A DNA stretch of 64,000 nt from positions 2,814,501 to 2,878,500 of the forward strand of contig NZ_CP030239.1 in the NCBI RefSeq assembly GCF_003285265.1, in the 5' to 3' direction. The number at the start of each line of letters is the position of its first letter. Within the stretch, counting starts at the first letter, position 1. Below, one piece after another: positions 38,226-47,599 of this stretch. Under the pieces are notes generated by a model that saw nothing but the letters and a program-made list of their open reading frames with translations, was not told the DNA's origin and ran no database searches. Origin of the DNA: Paracoccus mutanolyticus. GTDB taxonomy: Bacteria; Pseudomonadota; Alphaproteobacteria; Rhodobacterales; Rhodobacteraceae. Made by a program: the position numbers and the translations under genes.

Positions 38226-38297
38226 AGAGGCGGTGACGCCCAGGTGCCGGGCAATTTCGGCCTGGGTCATCTCGTTGACGCGAAATAGTGCCAGCAC
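38226..38297 (-). pseudogene. Possible fragment: ECF sigma factor region 4
   Basis: The minus strand reads LALFRVNEMTQAEIARHLGV TAS: the helix-turn-helix of sigma-70 region 4 (lxrxegmtqaEIArhLGvT). Very short. Confidence 0.5.
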
Positions 38298-39442
38298 ACT
38301 TCGGCGACGAAGGGCTCGGCCTCGGGCCGGTTTCGCCCAGCGGCTGTCATCGCTGTCGGCATGATCGCGCTGGTCAGGATGGCGGATAAGAGATCGTCAC
38401 TTGGCCGGCTGGACTTTGCGTTCTGCCAGGATCTGAGCGCCAGGCCGACACGCTGGGCAACGAATTTTCCGCGAAGCATGAGCCACAGCGATCTGGGCAC
38501 CGGCTCTCCGGGCATCGGCCAACAGGTTGCGGCGCGACTTTCTGCCCGTGGCGGCCATGCGATCCACTGCGGCTGCGGGTAGCACCGCGCAAGGCATGTC
38601 TTGCCAGCAGGGATGCGCCTTACCGGAAACGCCAGTGTGTCGGAGGTACGCGCGAAGACCGACGGCTTTGGAATCCGTTGTGACAACCGTCAGGCGCTCC
38701 GTCAAACCGGATCGATCTCTGCCGGGCTGGGAGCTGCGCAGCTTGGCCGCAACTGGGCTTCGCGCGCCAATTCGTGCGCAGCGGGGCGAGCTGCTGATCA
38801 CCGAGCGTGTTGCCGACCGCCTCCCATTCCTGTCCAGCACCATCCGGCAGGTCGAGGAGGGTGGGCTTCAGATCGGCGGAACAACGGCCGTCCGACGTCG
38901 ATACCGAATCTGTCGACATGGCCGGGATGGCGCGTCGCCTGCAGGTTTGGCCCAATCCGGCCGCATCGCGTGCTACGGCCTGGGCCGCGCTGCGGCTGAG
39001 ACGCGCGACGGCATCGATGTGTCGCGCCCGGTCATGCCGCGATTGCCGTCGGCGGCCAGGCGGGTTCCCGGCTGCAGCACCTCGCCCACGCGCCGCAGGG
39101 TCTCGATGTCCTCTTCGACCTCTCGGCCCCCGATCTTGATTTGCAGGCGGCGTTTCTCGCTATCCCGGGGCGCCTGCCGCCTTGCGGCACCGCATCGCGC
39201 ACGAACTGTCAGCGGCGACCATGATCGCCCGCCCCGGCGAAAGCGTCGCCGCCGGTGGTGGCGCCGAGAAGACGGCCTCGCGCAGCACGCCCGTCACCGG
39301 GGCGGGGCGCACGCCATATGCATGATGGGAGTCTGTTTCGCTGCCCTGGCCCTCGACGGCGCAAACGGTGCAAGCCTGCTGACCCCGGCGCGCGACGGCA
39401 TGGTCTCACCGCCAGACCTGGCCCGCCGGATTGGGGTGCACC
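38298..39442. other. No confidently assigned gene
   Basis: Over 1.1 kb both strands carry open GC-rich frames. A plus-strand piece (GIGQQVAARLSARGGHAIHC, 38510-38570) recalls an SDR start but lacks the preceding TG. Nothing else is supported. Confidence 0.35.
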
Positions 39443-39490
39443 ATGATGCGGATCAGCATCATCGGCGCCGGTCCCGCCGGCATGGCGCCG
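39443..39490 (+). pseudogene. Fragment: FAD-dependent monooxygenase (N-terminal)
   Basis: ATG at 39443 starts MMRISIIGAGPAGM, the Rossmann GxGxxG that binds FAD in hydroxylases. The rest to about 39749 is unassigned. Confidence 0.5.
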
Positions 39491-39749
39491 CCGATGGCGG
39501 CCGCGGAGGCATAGGGCCGCGCTGGCGAACAGGATCGCGTAGGGGGCCAGATCTATCGCATATGTCGCGGACGCCACAGGACGGGACTGGCTGGTCGCGG
39601 TTTCGCCAAAGCGCCGATCTCGTTTGGGGGCTGGATCATCCTTCGATTGCCTATGAGCCGGCGCGATGGTTTGGCGCCTCGACCCGCAGCAGGGCGTGAT
39701 CAGGTCAGCGCGATGGACAAAGCCACATCGCCCATGCTCCTCATCTGCT

Positions 39750-39838
39750 GATCGCCACCGGCGCGCAGGCGTCCGGTGCCGTTCCCCGGCTGGACCCTGC
39801 CCGGGGTCATGCCCGTGGGCGCCGCGCAGATCCTGTGA
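39750..39838 (+). pseudogene. Fragment: FAD/NAD(P)-dependent oxidoreductase (HcnB/SoxA-like)
   Basis: Reads LLIATGAQ, then after an indel VPFPGWTLPGVMPVGAAQIL. The lxxATGaxervvPFPGWtLPGVmtxGAAQ motif is typical of these amine/opine oxidase subunits. Bases 39839-40312 hold no gene I recognise. Confidence 0.65.
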
Positions 39839-40312
39839 ACGCGCGAATCCTTCATCGCAATGATCGAATAGGGCGGGGTGGAGAAATGCGTGTTCACCTC
39901 GTGTTGCGGCGCAATGAGCGCCGCCGGATCGCGCCCAGTTGCACGGTCTGTTCGTCCAGCCTGTTGCGCGCCTTGGGCCCATGGCTGCCCAAGCCATGCC
40001 GGCGCCATGACGCTGGTCGACGGTCTGGGCCTGACCAGCGCATGCGGCGCTGGATCCCGCGGCACCACAGCGCAACGAACTTCCGGGCGGTGCAGACCGA
40101 CGAGGGTCGGATCACGTTCGCTTCACCCGCGCAAAGGCAGGCAGGAGATGGAATCCGTCCTGCTGCTGACGCATCTGGGGGTATTTCCCAAACCCATCTG
40201 ACGCGTTCGATGGGTCTTGAACACGAGCTATGCCCTGCGCAGCAGGCGATGCGCACAAGTTGGATGGTCTGGGATGTCATTCTTGCTGAGGCGATTCCCC
40301 GCAAGCGCAGCG

Positions 40313-40478
40313 TCGGCAGTTCTGGGGCAGCGAGACCGAGGCGCAGGGCGCGTTTCTGGCCAACGGCTGCACCTTGGGTCTGAACTGGGAATCGACGGGG
40401 CAGGCCATCGCGTCCGAGGGCTTCACCTTCATCGCACCGAAAGAGGGCGCCTTTGCATGGAGCCAGGGCTATCCCGTC
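40313..40478 (+). pseudogene. Fragment: spermidine/putrescine-type ABC substrate-binding protein
   Basis: Residues [50 protein letters not shown]. PotD-like receptors have this segment where lobe II contacts the ligand (yxxPkEGxxxWxd). Confidence 0.65.
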
Positions 40479-40540
40479 CCACCCGCCGTTCTAGCCCCGC
40501 CGGATCGCGATCGGCTATACGCTGGGCAATCTATCGCGAC

Positions 40541-40690
40541 CATTGGCAGGCGCATTGCGGGCTGGAGGTCGTGCTGCCCAATGGCGAGCTGATGCGCACC
40601 GGCATGGGCGCGCTGCCCGGCGCCAAGACTTTTGCCGAATACCGCTATGGTTTCGGCCCCTATGTGGACGGGCTGTTCAGCCAGGGCAAT
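40541..40690 (+). pseudogene. Fragment: FAD-linked oxidase, 4-cresol dehydrogenase/vanillyl-alcohol oxidase type
   Basis: Residues [46 protein letters not shown]. The [19 protein letters not shown]...yGfGPyxDGLFsQsN motif is in the PCMH FAD-binding domain of these enzymes. Confidence 0.8.
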
Positions 40691-40763
40691 CGGACCAGGC
40701 CGATCGCAACAACTATTGCAATATTTAACGGACCGGTGTTTCTGTTGCGGTGGAGGATTTCAC

Positions 40764-40892
40764 ATGCAGCAGAATCAGCAGCCGGACCCGCTTCGGCTGG
40801 ATGGAATTGCACATGCCTATGGCCCGAACAGGGTGCTGAAAGGCATCAACCTGACGCTCGGCGCGGGCGAAGTGCTCGCCTTGGTCGCCGCC
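40764..40892 (+). pseudogene. Fragment: sugar ABC transporter ATPase (N-terminal), with native start
   Basis: ATG at 40764 follows GGTGGAGG. Reads [41 protein letters not shown], the beginning of RbsA/MglA-like ATPases. The Walker A GENGAGKST should follow directly but is replaced. An AT-rich stretch (40705-40735) upstream may be its promoter. Confidence 0.75.
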
Positions 40893-40951
40893 CGGACGCG
40901 ACAAAACCCGTGCCTCGGTGGCCCAACAGATCAGCTCGGGCCAGAACAACG

Positions 40952-41098
40952 GACATCGCTTCAGTCATCGAGGCGGTGGACATCATCCAGCCGAACGTCC
41001 TTTATTGCGGCGGATTCACCGAGGCGCAAAAGGTCGCGCATATGGCGCAGGGCTTCAACCTGACGATGTCGAACGGCGGCGGATGGCCGATCTTCAAC
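40952..41098 (+). pseudogene. Fragment: enolase-superfamily dehydratase (C-terminal half)
   Basis: Residues [45 protein letters not shown]. The aaDIiQPDvxxxGGiTExxkiAxmAxxfn segment carries a metal ligand position (D/N) and the GG loop. In the family the QPDv aspartate is usual; here it is Asn. Confidence 0.75.
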
Positions 41099-41136
41099 GG
41101 CCGCCATGCTGGTGCGCAAGACCGGCGCGTACGGAT

Positions 41137-41399
41137 GCCGAGGCGACCGCCATGCGCTTTCTGGAAAAGGTCCGCATTCCCGATCAGGCCGCCAATCATT
41201 TCCCCGGCCTTGTCGGGTGGCCAGCAGCAGCGCGTCGCCATTGCCCGCGCCCTGGCGATGGAGCCCGAGGTCATGCTGTTCGACGAACCGACCTCGGCCT
41301 TGATCCCGAACTGGTGGGCGAGGTTCTGGACGTGATCCTTGATCTGTCCAGAGAGGGGCGCACCATGCTGCTGGTGACGCATGAGCTGGCTTCGCCCGC
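41137..41399 (+). pseudogene. Fragment: polar amino acid ABC transporter ATPase (C-terminal half)
   Basis: Across two small frame slips: [40 protein letters not shown] (signature), [10 protein letters not shown] (Walker B), [28 protein letters not shown] (H-switch). It ends just after the switch histidine, about 60 codons short. Confidence 0.85.
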
Positions 41400-41513
41400 C
41401 GCGCTCCAGTCTTCCAGATCGCGGACGGTGTAGAGGACGCGCCCGCCGACCTTGCGATAGGTCGGGCCGGTGCCATAGGTGCGATGCTTCTCAAGGGTTC
41501 GGATGATATGCAA
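41391..41513 (-). pseudogene. Fragment: helix-turn-helix (MerR/AlpA-like) DNA-binding protein
   Basis: The minus strand reads RTLEKHRTYGTGPTYRKVGG then RVLYTVRDLEDWSAAGE. The Rtlxxw..tGpGPxyxKlGGRVlYrxxDLexwl pattern is an excisionase-type wing HTH often found on integrative elements. Confidence 0.7.
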
Positions 41514-41532
41514 ACCAGTGGAGGAGACTTCC

Positions 41533-41628
41533 ATGAACAGGCGAAGCCTCTTGCCGCCGCCGCCCTAGCAGCCCTCGCCACCGGCGCCCTTGCGCAGGCA
41601 CCCTGCGCGATCGGGGTCGAAGGCGCCT
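41533..41628 (+). pseudogene. Fragment: amino acid ABC substrate-binding protein (signal peptide and start)
   Basis: ATG at 41533 follows GGAGGAG. With one indel the frame reads MNRRSLLAAAALAALATGAL AQA (signal peptide), then IGVEGAYPPI. This is how HisJ/ArtJ-like receptors begin. A matching C-terminal end is at 42178. Confidence 0.65.
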
Positions 41629-41709
41629 ATCCACCTATCTGCATAGACTGGACGCAAAACGAGAAATTCGGCCGAAAACCGATCGCCACCCGGAAGCTAG
41701 AGCGGACAT

Positions 41710-41905
41710 ATGACACAGGCGCTACACGAGCACCTCTTGGGCTTCGCAAAAGACCTCACTACGGCACTCAAGGCGCTGTCAGCGAACTCGTTTGCGCCCC
41801 ATGAGGTCAAGCAGCTCCGAACTTTTTCAGCCGGTGAAGCGAGCTATTACCTCGGCGTCGCGGATGGATGGGTATCTAAGAAAGGCCCATCACGAGGGCC
41901 GGCAG
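41710..41905 (+). pseudogene. repA: Fragment: plasmid partition protein RepA (N-terminal)
   Basis: ATG at 41710 starts MTQALHEHLLGFAKDLTTAL, then FAPHEVKQLRTFSAGEASYY LGVADG and, after a slip, YLRKAHHEGR. RepA of repABC plasmids begins in this way: a helical N-domain with the lRxFtxgEaAxllGVxdgyLRq HTH. The ATPase part is partly at 9496. Confidence 0.85.
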
Positions 41906-41967
41906 GCAAGCGGCTGGGCGTGCAGCGCGGTTCCACCCACCAGTGCTATGCCGAGGCGGAACTTTCC

Positions 41968-42160
41968 CGTCCGTGACCTCGACCATGAAGCGCACAATGG
42001 AACGCGGCGTGTAGAATTCGCCGGAATCCCCCGCCGCGTCGCGCATTTCGCGCAGGAGGGTTTCATAAAGCCGGCCGAGCGTATGAATCTCGTCCGAGGA
42101 ATCGAAGTGAATGCCGTCAATAAGATTGATGACATCGCGCAGCAGATAGCCGCGCCATGC
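41968..42160 (-). pseudogene. hsdM: Fragment: type I restriction-modification methyltransferase subunit
   Basis: The minus strand is open: LLRDVINLIDGIHFDSSDEI, HTLGRLYETLLREMRDAAGD, SGEFYTPRSIVRFMVEVTDG. The GEFYTPR motif and preceding YExlLxxmxxaag helix define HsdM N-6 methylases. The NPPF motif lies outside. Confidence 0.8.
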
Positions 42161-42177
42161 GTTCAGCGCCCCGGAAC

Positions 42178-42240
42178 ACGCGTCCGCGACAACGGCACCT
42201 ACAAGACCATCAACGACACGTACTTCCCCTTCGAATCACG
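42178..42240 (+). pseudogene. Fragment: amino acid ABC substrate-binding protein (C-terminal)
   Basis: Residues VRDNGTYKTINDTYFPFESR match ixadGtYxxIxxKYFpfdiy, the ending of polar amino acid receptors. In orientation and distance it could be the end of the gene that starts at 41533; about 550 bp of RepA and HsdM sequence lie between. Confidence 0.6.
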
Positions 42241-42875
42241 GCGGCCGCCCCGAGCGAATGTAACGCAGCCGGGGGCGCATCCTGCAGCCCCATCCAACAG
42301 GAGGGCGCTTGCGACCTTCTCGAATGTCGCAACAGCTTCTGGCCGGGCTGTCACCACGGTCCAGCTTGCCCTTGCCTCTATGGTGCTGCCAACGTTCTTG
42401 CGGCATTGACGTGCAGCCAGCTTCGCCCATCCTCAGCCGCCAATGCGATGGACGGCGCCGATAACGACGGAGGTGCGCGGCGTGCCCGACCTGGTGCTGA
42501 TCATGCGGCCTTCTTCGGCGGTCAGGTGCCGGCAACGCCATCGGCGCGGTGACAGGCCTGAGCGACTATGTCGAGATGGGCCGTTCGCCGCTGGCGCGCT
42601 GCCATCGGCATGCACTTCGAGCACCACCGACGGGGCTCGATCAAGGCTGTGCCGGCCGCTGCCAGATGCCAGGCGGGGATCAGCATCGGCATGGTCGCGT
42701 CCGCTGCTGTTCCGCCGCTCGAAGGCTATGGCACCGACCGGGTCGGGCGGTCCGGACTTACCGGCAAGGTCAAAAACCATACTGCCAGCCGCTTTGGCTC
42801 GGCCGCGCTCGTGTCGGTGATCGGCTTGCGATCTGGTCTACAACGCAACTGAGAGGGTAGCTCCACGGGATCGCT
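42241..42875. other. Mostly unassigned; possible TrbI/VirB10 piece at 42735-42830
   Basis: Plus-strand GYGTDRVGRSGLTGKVKNHT then ASRFGSAALVSVIG resembles the C-terminal TrbI/VirB10 domain (drxGraGlxGxVdxhxxxrfgaa). The other parts are not recognised. Confidence 0.4.
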
Positions 42876-42986
42876 GTTCACCTTCAGGCGGCGGCCTTCG
42901 TGATCTATCTGGCGTTGACAGCTGTCTCCGATCTGGGGCTGCGCGATCTGGAACGCCGCTACAGCCGCGGCGTGGCGAGGGCGTGA
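42876..42986 (+). pseudogene. Fragment: amino acid ABC transporter permease (C-terminal)
   Basis: Residues FVIYLALTAVSDLGLRDLER then RYSRGVARA, TGA at 42984-42986. Last membrane helix and basic tail of HisM/GlnP permeases. Confidence 0.75.
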
Positions 42987-44573
42987 CGAGGAAATCTGCT
43001 CTCCTGGTTTCCCCTCGACCTGCACTGAGGCTGCGAAAACTCGACGGCTGCGCAATCGGCCATGCTCGAGCGGTTCAAGATCGGCCGTTGGCTGGCCTTG
43101 GGTGGCAGCGAGGTAACGCTGGCACGATTCGGATCGTCGCCCGCCATGCTTTACATTCCAGGGCTTGCGCCACTGCCGGTCTCGGGGCACGCAGATGCTC
43201 ATCGTGGAGCGCCTCGTTGCGGCTTACGTCGCGGGCGGTCCTGAATTCCTCCGCAGCAGACATAGCGGATGTCCATGGTGGCTCCCCTTCAGCGCTGATT
43301 CCCGAGACGTTTGATGATGGAACATAGGCGCGATAGCACCGGCTTTCTGCGCCGGTGGCATCGCGGAACGCCCACGGGCGTGCTCGAGGCTGCCAAGACC
43401 ACCATCGTCAGAGCGTCCATCACTCGGGCCGCATCGTGCTGCCCCTATCGACTAGCCGTCCATCCGTCGGCACCAGATTGAACGTCGATCATGGCAACAC
43501 GGCTGGCCTGGTTGCCCATGGCGAGGGTCGATTTGGGGGTCGGGCGCTGGCTTGACGGCGGCTTCGCGGCAAGCGTATCCTGATCACCGCGGCCGGCCTG
43601 TATTCATCATCGTCTTTGCAACACGCGGCCGTCTTTGCTGATTGGAGCGGCGCTATCTGCGCCATCTGAACCGCCGCCGCGAACCCATCGCCCGCAACAT
43701 CGCGCCACCCATGGAGGTCAAAGATTGAACGTTTCGCACACCAACCAGCGGCTGGCGCCGTTGCCGGCCGGCTTTTCCATGGGGCGCACCTCGGCTGCAT
43801 CGGCGACCCAGGTTGAAAAACCGTCGAGTTCGTGATCGAAGGTGGCGCCTGCGCCACCGGTGGTGATCAGACGGTAAACGACATCCTGGCCGCAACAGGC
43901 TGTCTCGACGCACTGGCCGATTACGCGGCATGAACCGGCTGGGACAATTGGATGCCCGAAGGCTGCGCGCCCGCCCGCGCTGCGGCGAAGCGCGCGGAGC
44001 TGTTACCTGCTGGTCGAGGTGGCCAGCGGCTCGGCACTGGTGCCCCTGCATCCTGACGGCGCGGGCCTGGACAGGGTAAGGAGGCGCGGCTGTTCCAAGG
44101 GCCCGGAAGCATACCGCGTGGCGGGCCGTGGCAGAGAGGGCCGAGCGCTGTTTGGTCCAGCGAGGATCGGGGCTCGTGCCCGCCCGCCGCCGCCGCGCGG
44201 CTTCCGGGCAGGTCCAGCCCGCCAAGGTCGAAGACCGCCAGATACCCCATCGGCTCGGCCGTGCGCAGGTCGCGCCGGGCATGGCGCGTGACCAGCACGG
44301 GCGACAGCCGCGCATCCTCGGCACGGTGTCGAGGTGGCCGATCAGCGGCGGAGCAGGAGGCCAATGGGCCGAACTGAAGGCCCATCCCGACATCCAGCTA
44401 TTACGGACATCATGCCTGGCCAAGAAGCAGGAAGCGCATCAGTCTGTCCGGGTGAATATCTAAGGTTGTGTCAATGACATTTTACTCAACCTATGACTAT
44501 CACACCTTCCGTGCGACCGCCAGTTCAACCCACCGTCACCAGCAGCCGGAACGCGCGGCCGATCACCGCGGGG
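42987..44573. other. 1.6 kb without a supported gene
   Basis: Dense overlapping GC-rich frames. A minus-strand end at about 43730-43860 (TFDHELDGFSTWVADAAEVR ... LVCETFNL-stop) and a plus stretch near 44340-44420 (QWAELKAHPDIQLLRTSC) look like true coding pieces but are unassigned. Confidence 0.35.
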
Positions 44574-44747
44574 ATGCACGCTGTCGATCTCGCGGCGCTG
44601 AACGAACGCGGCATCGCGCTGACCATCGTGGGCGATGTGAATTCGATCTCGGTCGCCGAACATGCGATGATGCAGTTGCTGGCCGGGGCCAAGCGCGTTC
44701 TGCTGGCCGCCCGCGGTCGCGAACCCGGTCAATGGGGCTGGCGCAAC
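44574..44747 (+). pseudogene. Fragment: D-isomer-specific 2-hydroxyacid dehydrogenase (phosphoglycerate dehydrogenase type)
   Basis: Residues HAVDLAALNERGIALTIVGD, VNSISVAEHAMMQLLAGAKR, GQWGWRN. The vDlaaaxxrGIxvtxxxgvNxxsVAEhamaLllalakr part matches the domain hinge; the NAD motif comes later. Confidence 0.8.
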
Positions 44748-44799
44748 CTTCCGCAAGGCGCATCTGACGGCGCTGCTTTCGCTGCGATGCCTGTCATCG

Positions 44800-44895
44800 C
44801 TGCGGTCGCGACGCTTTCTGGCGGAACGCTTGGTCGATCGGGGGCTCGACGCGGGCCGGATCACCGTCCTGCCCAACCAGGTTCAGCCTGCGCCC
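44800..44895 (+). pseudogene. Possible fragment: glycosyltransferase (GT-B)
   Basis: Residues RRFLAERLVDRGLDAGRITV then LPNQVQ resemble sxxxxxxLvxrGldpxrixVlPNgV of family 4 transferases. The minus strand just after (44885-44980) reads RIKAVQKAWGQAWDPSEWLR, open but unassigned. Confidence 0.5.
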
Positions 44896-44994
44896 CACCC
44901 GCAGCCATTCCGAAGGATCCCAGGCCTGCCCCCAAGCCTTCTGAACAGCCTTTATCCGCTTCGTCAGCGTGGAAAACATGATGCGGCTGGGCAC

Positions 44995-45069
44995 AGCATC
45001 GGCGTCGAGACCGTGCTGAAGGACCTTGCCCGCTACCTCGAGGACGATTTCCGCCGCTGGGATCTGATC
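44995..45069 (+). pseudogene. Fragment: ornithine cyclodeaminase (N-terminal)
   Basis: Residues IGVETVLKDLARYLEDDFRR WDL match the OCD N-terminus of the type Ixxfl.xlxxxiexDFxRWexFdk. The other end of the gene occurs at 45568. Confidence 0.6.
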
Positions 45070-45137
45070 GCTGTCCCCACCGTCTGCTGCCGCTGTCCAA
45101 AGGCAAGCGCATCGGGGACGAAGTGCAATCGGTGGCG

Positions 45138-45275
45138 TGCGCAATGAACAAAATCATACGACCAGACATGATCCCGGTATTGCGGCCGCAACCGGACGCA
45201 GGATCCGTCGTTCAGCCACAATCGCCCTTTCTTCGGCTGTTTCATTGGCACTTTCAGCCGCCTGCGCCCGCCGCC
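45138..45275 (-). pseudogene. Fragment: IS3-family transposase OrfB
   Basis: The minus strand reads LKVPMKQPKKGRLWLNDGSC, VRLRPQYRDHVWSYDFVHCA. It is the segment from the KQPKKGRLWLNDGSCvRLRP linker to the first catalytic Asp (wSyDFv) of IS407-type elements. It separates two ornithine cyclodeaminase pieces. Confidence 0.85.
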
Positions 45276-45567
45276 ACAAGCGCCATGGTCGCCCGCCATC
45301 TGGCGCCGAAGGGCGCCACCACCTGGCATGACCGGCAACGGCGCGCAATCCGAGTTCCAGGCCTTGGCCATGCGCGCGATCTGCGGGATCGACCGGCTGC
45401 GCTTTACGACATCGATCCGGCGCGACGGCGATAATTGGTGGGCCCTGTCAGGTCATGGCTCGATCTGACTGCCTGCGCCGCCAGGAGGCCATCGAGGCGC
45501 GGATTAATGGTTTCATCGACACCCTGCTACGGCCTGACAAGCAATACGCGACGATCCTGCCGACAAC

Positions 45568-45717
45568 ATGGTGGGCGCGGGAGTCCACATCAACGCCATC
45601 GGCGGCGACTGCCCCGGAAAGACCGAACTGCACGGCGACATCTGCGCCGATCGGACGTGTTCTGGAACACACCCCTCAGACCCGGTCGAGGGCGAGATCC
45701 AGCAGATGCCCGCCATT
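45568..45717 (+). pseudogene. Fragment: ornithine cyclodeaminase (C-terminal part)
   Basis: Residues MVGAGVHINAIGGDCPGKTE, LHGDI, then PVEGEIQQMPAIFP. OCD has vxpGmHINAiGGDCPGKTElxxdil and vEGEIQqm. An indel near 45640 shifts the middle. Same strand as the N-terminal piece and at roughly the natural distance. Confidence 0.8.
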
Positions 45718-46139
45718 TTTCCGCGCCGCAGCTGGGCGGCGATGTCGGCGCTCGCCCGTCGTTCAGTGTGAAAGGCAGGTTCACGAATCCCATTCGTGGG
45801 TCTATTCGCTCGAGATTGCGCAGCGATTGGCGCGACCGGCGAGATCAGCGTGACCGCTTTCCAGAGCCTCGACCCCGGCATAGCCGGGATAGATGATCCC
45901 GTCAGGATTAGCCTCTACCGTCAAAAGCGCCGATTGCTGGATGCTCGCGAAGGCCCACGCATTGCGTCATCGCGCAAGGCATGGACCTTGCGCATCGTCC
46001 GACGGAGGCAGCAGAAGCGTCACGGGATCCTTTTCCATTGGCAGAATCTGCCTCGCAAAGGCTCTGATGATGTGACCGCCCCCCGACGGCCTCGAATGTG
46101 CCAGGGTGGGTCTGCAACGATCCACAAAGGGGAGCGGTC
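45718..46139. other. No recognised gene; ends in an IS110 left end
   Basis: 45718-46085 holds no motif I know. 46090-46139 directly precedes an IS110 start and is probably the left end of that element. Confidence 0.4.
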
Positions 46140-46320
46140 ATGACGGAGACTATCACGGTCGGGCTCGATCTGGCGAAGAATGTGTTCCAGGTGCATGGAG
46201 CCGACGGCACAGGACGGGCCGTTCTGCGCAAGACGTTGCGGCGGGCTCAGGTGCTGGAATTTTTCAGCCAGCTGCCCTCTTGCGTCGTGGCGATAGAAGC
46301 TTGTGGCAGTGCGCAGCTGC
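46140..46320 (+). pseudogene. IS110-family transposase, N-terminal fragment with native start
   Basis: ATG at 46140 follows GGGGAGCGG. Reads MTETITVGLDLAKNVFQVHG, LRKTLRRAQVLEFFSQLPSC VVAIEACGSA. The RuvC-like domain begins with GLDLAKNVFQVHG (first Asp) and the second acidic EACGSA. Truncated at about residue 58. Confidence 0.85.
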
Positions 46321-46473
46321 CCTGCCGCACCGCCATCAGACCGCTTTCGCCCTTTTTGCCCTGACGCGGCTGGTCGTCACATCTTCCAGCATGGTTTTAG
46401 CTCTCCTCGCTGTCCGGGTCGGGCCGGCCTGAAAACGGCATTGCAGGTCCCGGTGATTCTGGTTATTCGAGTA

Positions 46474-46490
46474 ACGTAATAACATTACGT
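46474..46490. promoter_or_regulatory. Perfect palindrome (repressor-operator type)
   Basis: ACGTAATAACATTACGT is perfectly palindromic around AAC apart from the 3-base centre, and extends by one base on each side to AACGTAATAACATTACGTT. It is nearly the same site as 9213-9229. Here it lies between an IS110 piece and an IS630 piece, away from any start codon. Confidence 0.55.
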
Positions 46491-46493
46491 TTA

Positions 46494-46676
46494 CGAGGAA
46501 TGGTGAACTTCGACACCTTCCGCCATCACCAGGGCGTCGCGCAGTTCGAAGAGCGTGATGTCAGGATCCTGGGTGACCAGTTCCTCGAAAAACGCCTGGA
46601 ATGGCGCGAGCTTGCCTCGCCCAAGAGGGCGCCCCTGAGGCGCGGGATGAGCGATCCGGGTTTGCTCTCGGATCAT
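46494..46676 (-). pseudogene. Fragment: IS630-family transposase (N-terminal domain)
   Basis: The minus strand reads LAPFQAFFEELVTQDPDITL, FELRDALVMAEGVEVHHSS. IS630 proteins have this HTH-linker region (fxaflxelvaxdPDiTLxELrxalaaaxGvxvhhSs). DDE motifs are absent. Confidence 0.85.
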
Positions 46677-46789
46677 CTGCGAGAACCGTGACGCCTGCTG
46701 GCGGACGGTCAGGCGCGTGCCTGCCGGAGCACTCCTGCTCGGGTGGCTGCGCGTGGCTGCTCAGCGCCGAATCAATGAAGGACTTTCCC

Positions 46790-47020
46790 ATGACTTCTGT
46801 CTCCTTCCGCACCATCTCGACCATGTTCATCGCCGTCGCGGCATTCATGCTGCTCAGCGGCCTATGCTCCGATGCCCTGGCCCAAGCAACCAGTGGCATC
46901 GACTTCACCCGGGGGACCAATCTTGGAAACAGCGTGGTGGACTGGATCCGCGAATATCCCATGGTCTGGTTCTTCACGCTGGCGGTCATCTGCCTGGCCA
47001 TCAGCGCAGCCATGGGCCGA
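46790..47020 (+). pseudogene. VirB2/TrbC-family conjugal pilin, nearly complete
   Basis: ATG at 46790 starts [20 protein letters not shown] then a signal-like core ending SDALAQ, followed by [20 protein letters not shown] and [13 protein letters not shown]. Signal peptide plus two hydrophobic helices is the pilin layout. About 77 of a normal 95-110 codons are present; the last helix is replaced by symporter sequence. Confidence 0.65.
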
Positions 47021-47087
47021 CTTTGTTGAACGAGCGGGAGGGCTTCTGGCCGGATCGGCCGCTGGCCGTGGAGCGGCTGCGGATCGA

Positions 47088-47282
47088 TCGGCCATCAGCT
47101 TCGGCATGGCGCTGATGTTCGGCACGGCGGGCCTGCCGCATATCCTGATGCGCTTCTTCACCGTCCCCAGTGCCAAGGAAGCGCGCAAGTCGGTGATGTG
47201 GGCGACCGGCTGGATCGGCTATTTCTATCTGCTGACCTTCGTCATCGGCTTCGGCGCCATCACCTTCGTGCTGACCACGGCC
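47088..47282 (+). pseudogene. Fragment: acetate/solute:sodium symporter (ActP-like)
   Basis: Residues [60 protein letters not shown]. The [29 protein letters not shown] stretch is characteristic of ActP. It is 65 codons with no internal damage. Confidence 0.85.
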
Positions 47283-47551
47283 CGAGTTCCTGGATGTCGC
47301 CATGACGCGACGGTTCACAGTGCCTGGCTTCACGCGGATTGTGGCTTCATGCGGTGACTCCGAGTATGTCAACGCCGACCTGTAGTCGCCAGCCGGGTCG
47401 TCATGCCTTGGAACTACTCGGCCCGCCTTACCGGCAGCAGTCGACAGGCACAGCGGTGCGCAGGGATTCGATCTTAGCGCGTCCGGCGTGCAATGCAGCC
47501 TGCTGTCTGGGCTGAGCGGCGTAGCTACAAAAGATAGTCTGGAAGTGCTTC

Positions 47552-47576
47552 GGGGGCCCGGGGTCGCGGGGCCCCC
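47552..47576 (+). terminator. Strong GC hairpin before istA
   Basis: GGGGGCCC (47552-47559) and GGGCCCCC (47569-47576) pair perfectly around nine bases, followed by TTT. It may be a terminator or a structure at the end of the IS21 element that shields istA from outside transcription. Confidence 0.5.
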
Positions 47577-47599
47577 TTTGGGGGGCGGCGGGGCTGATC

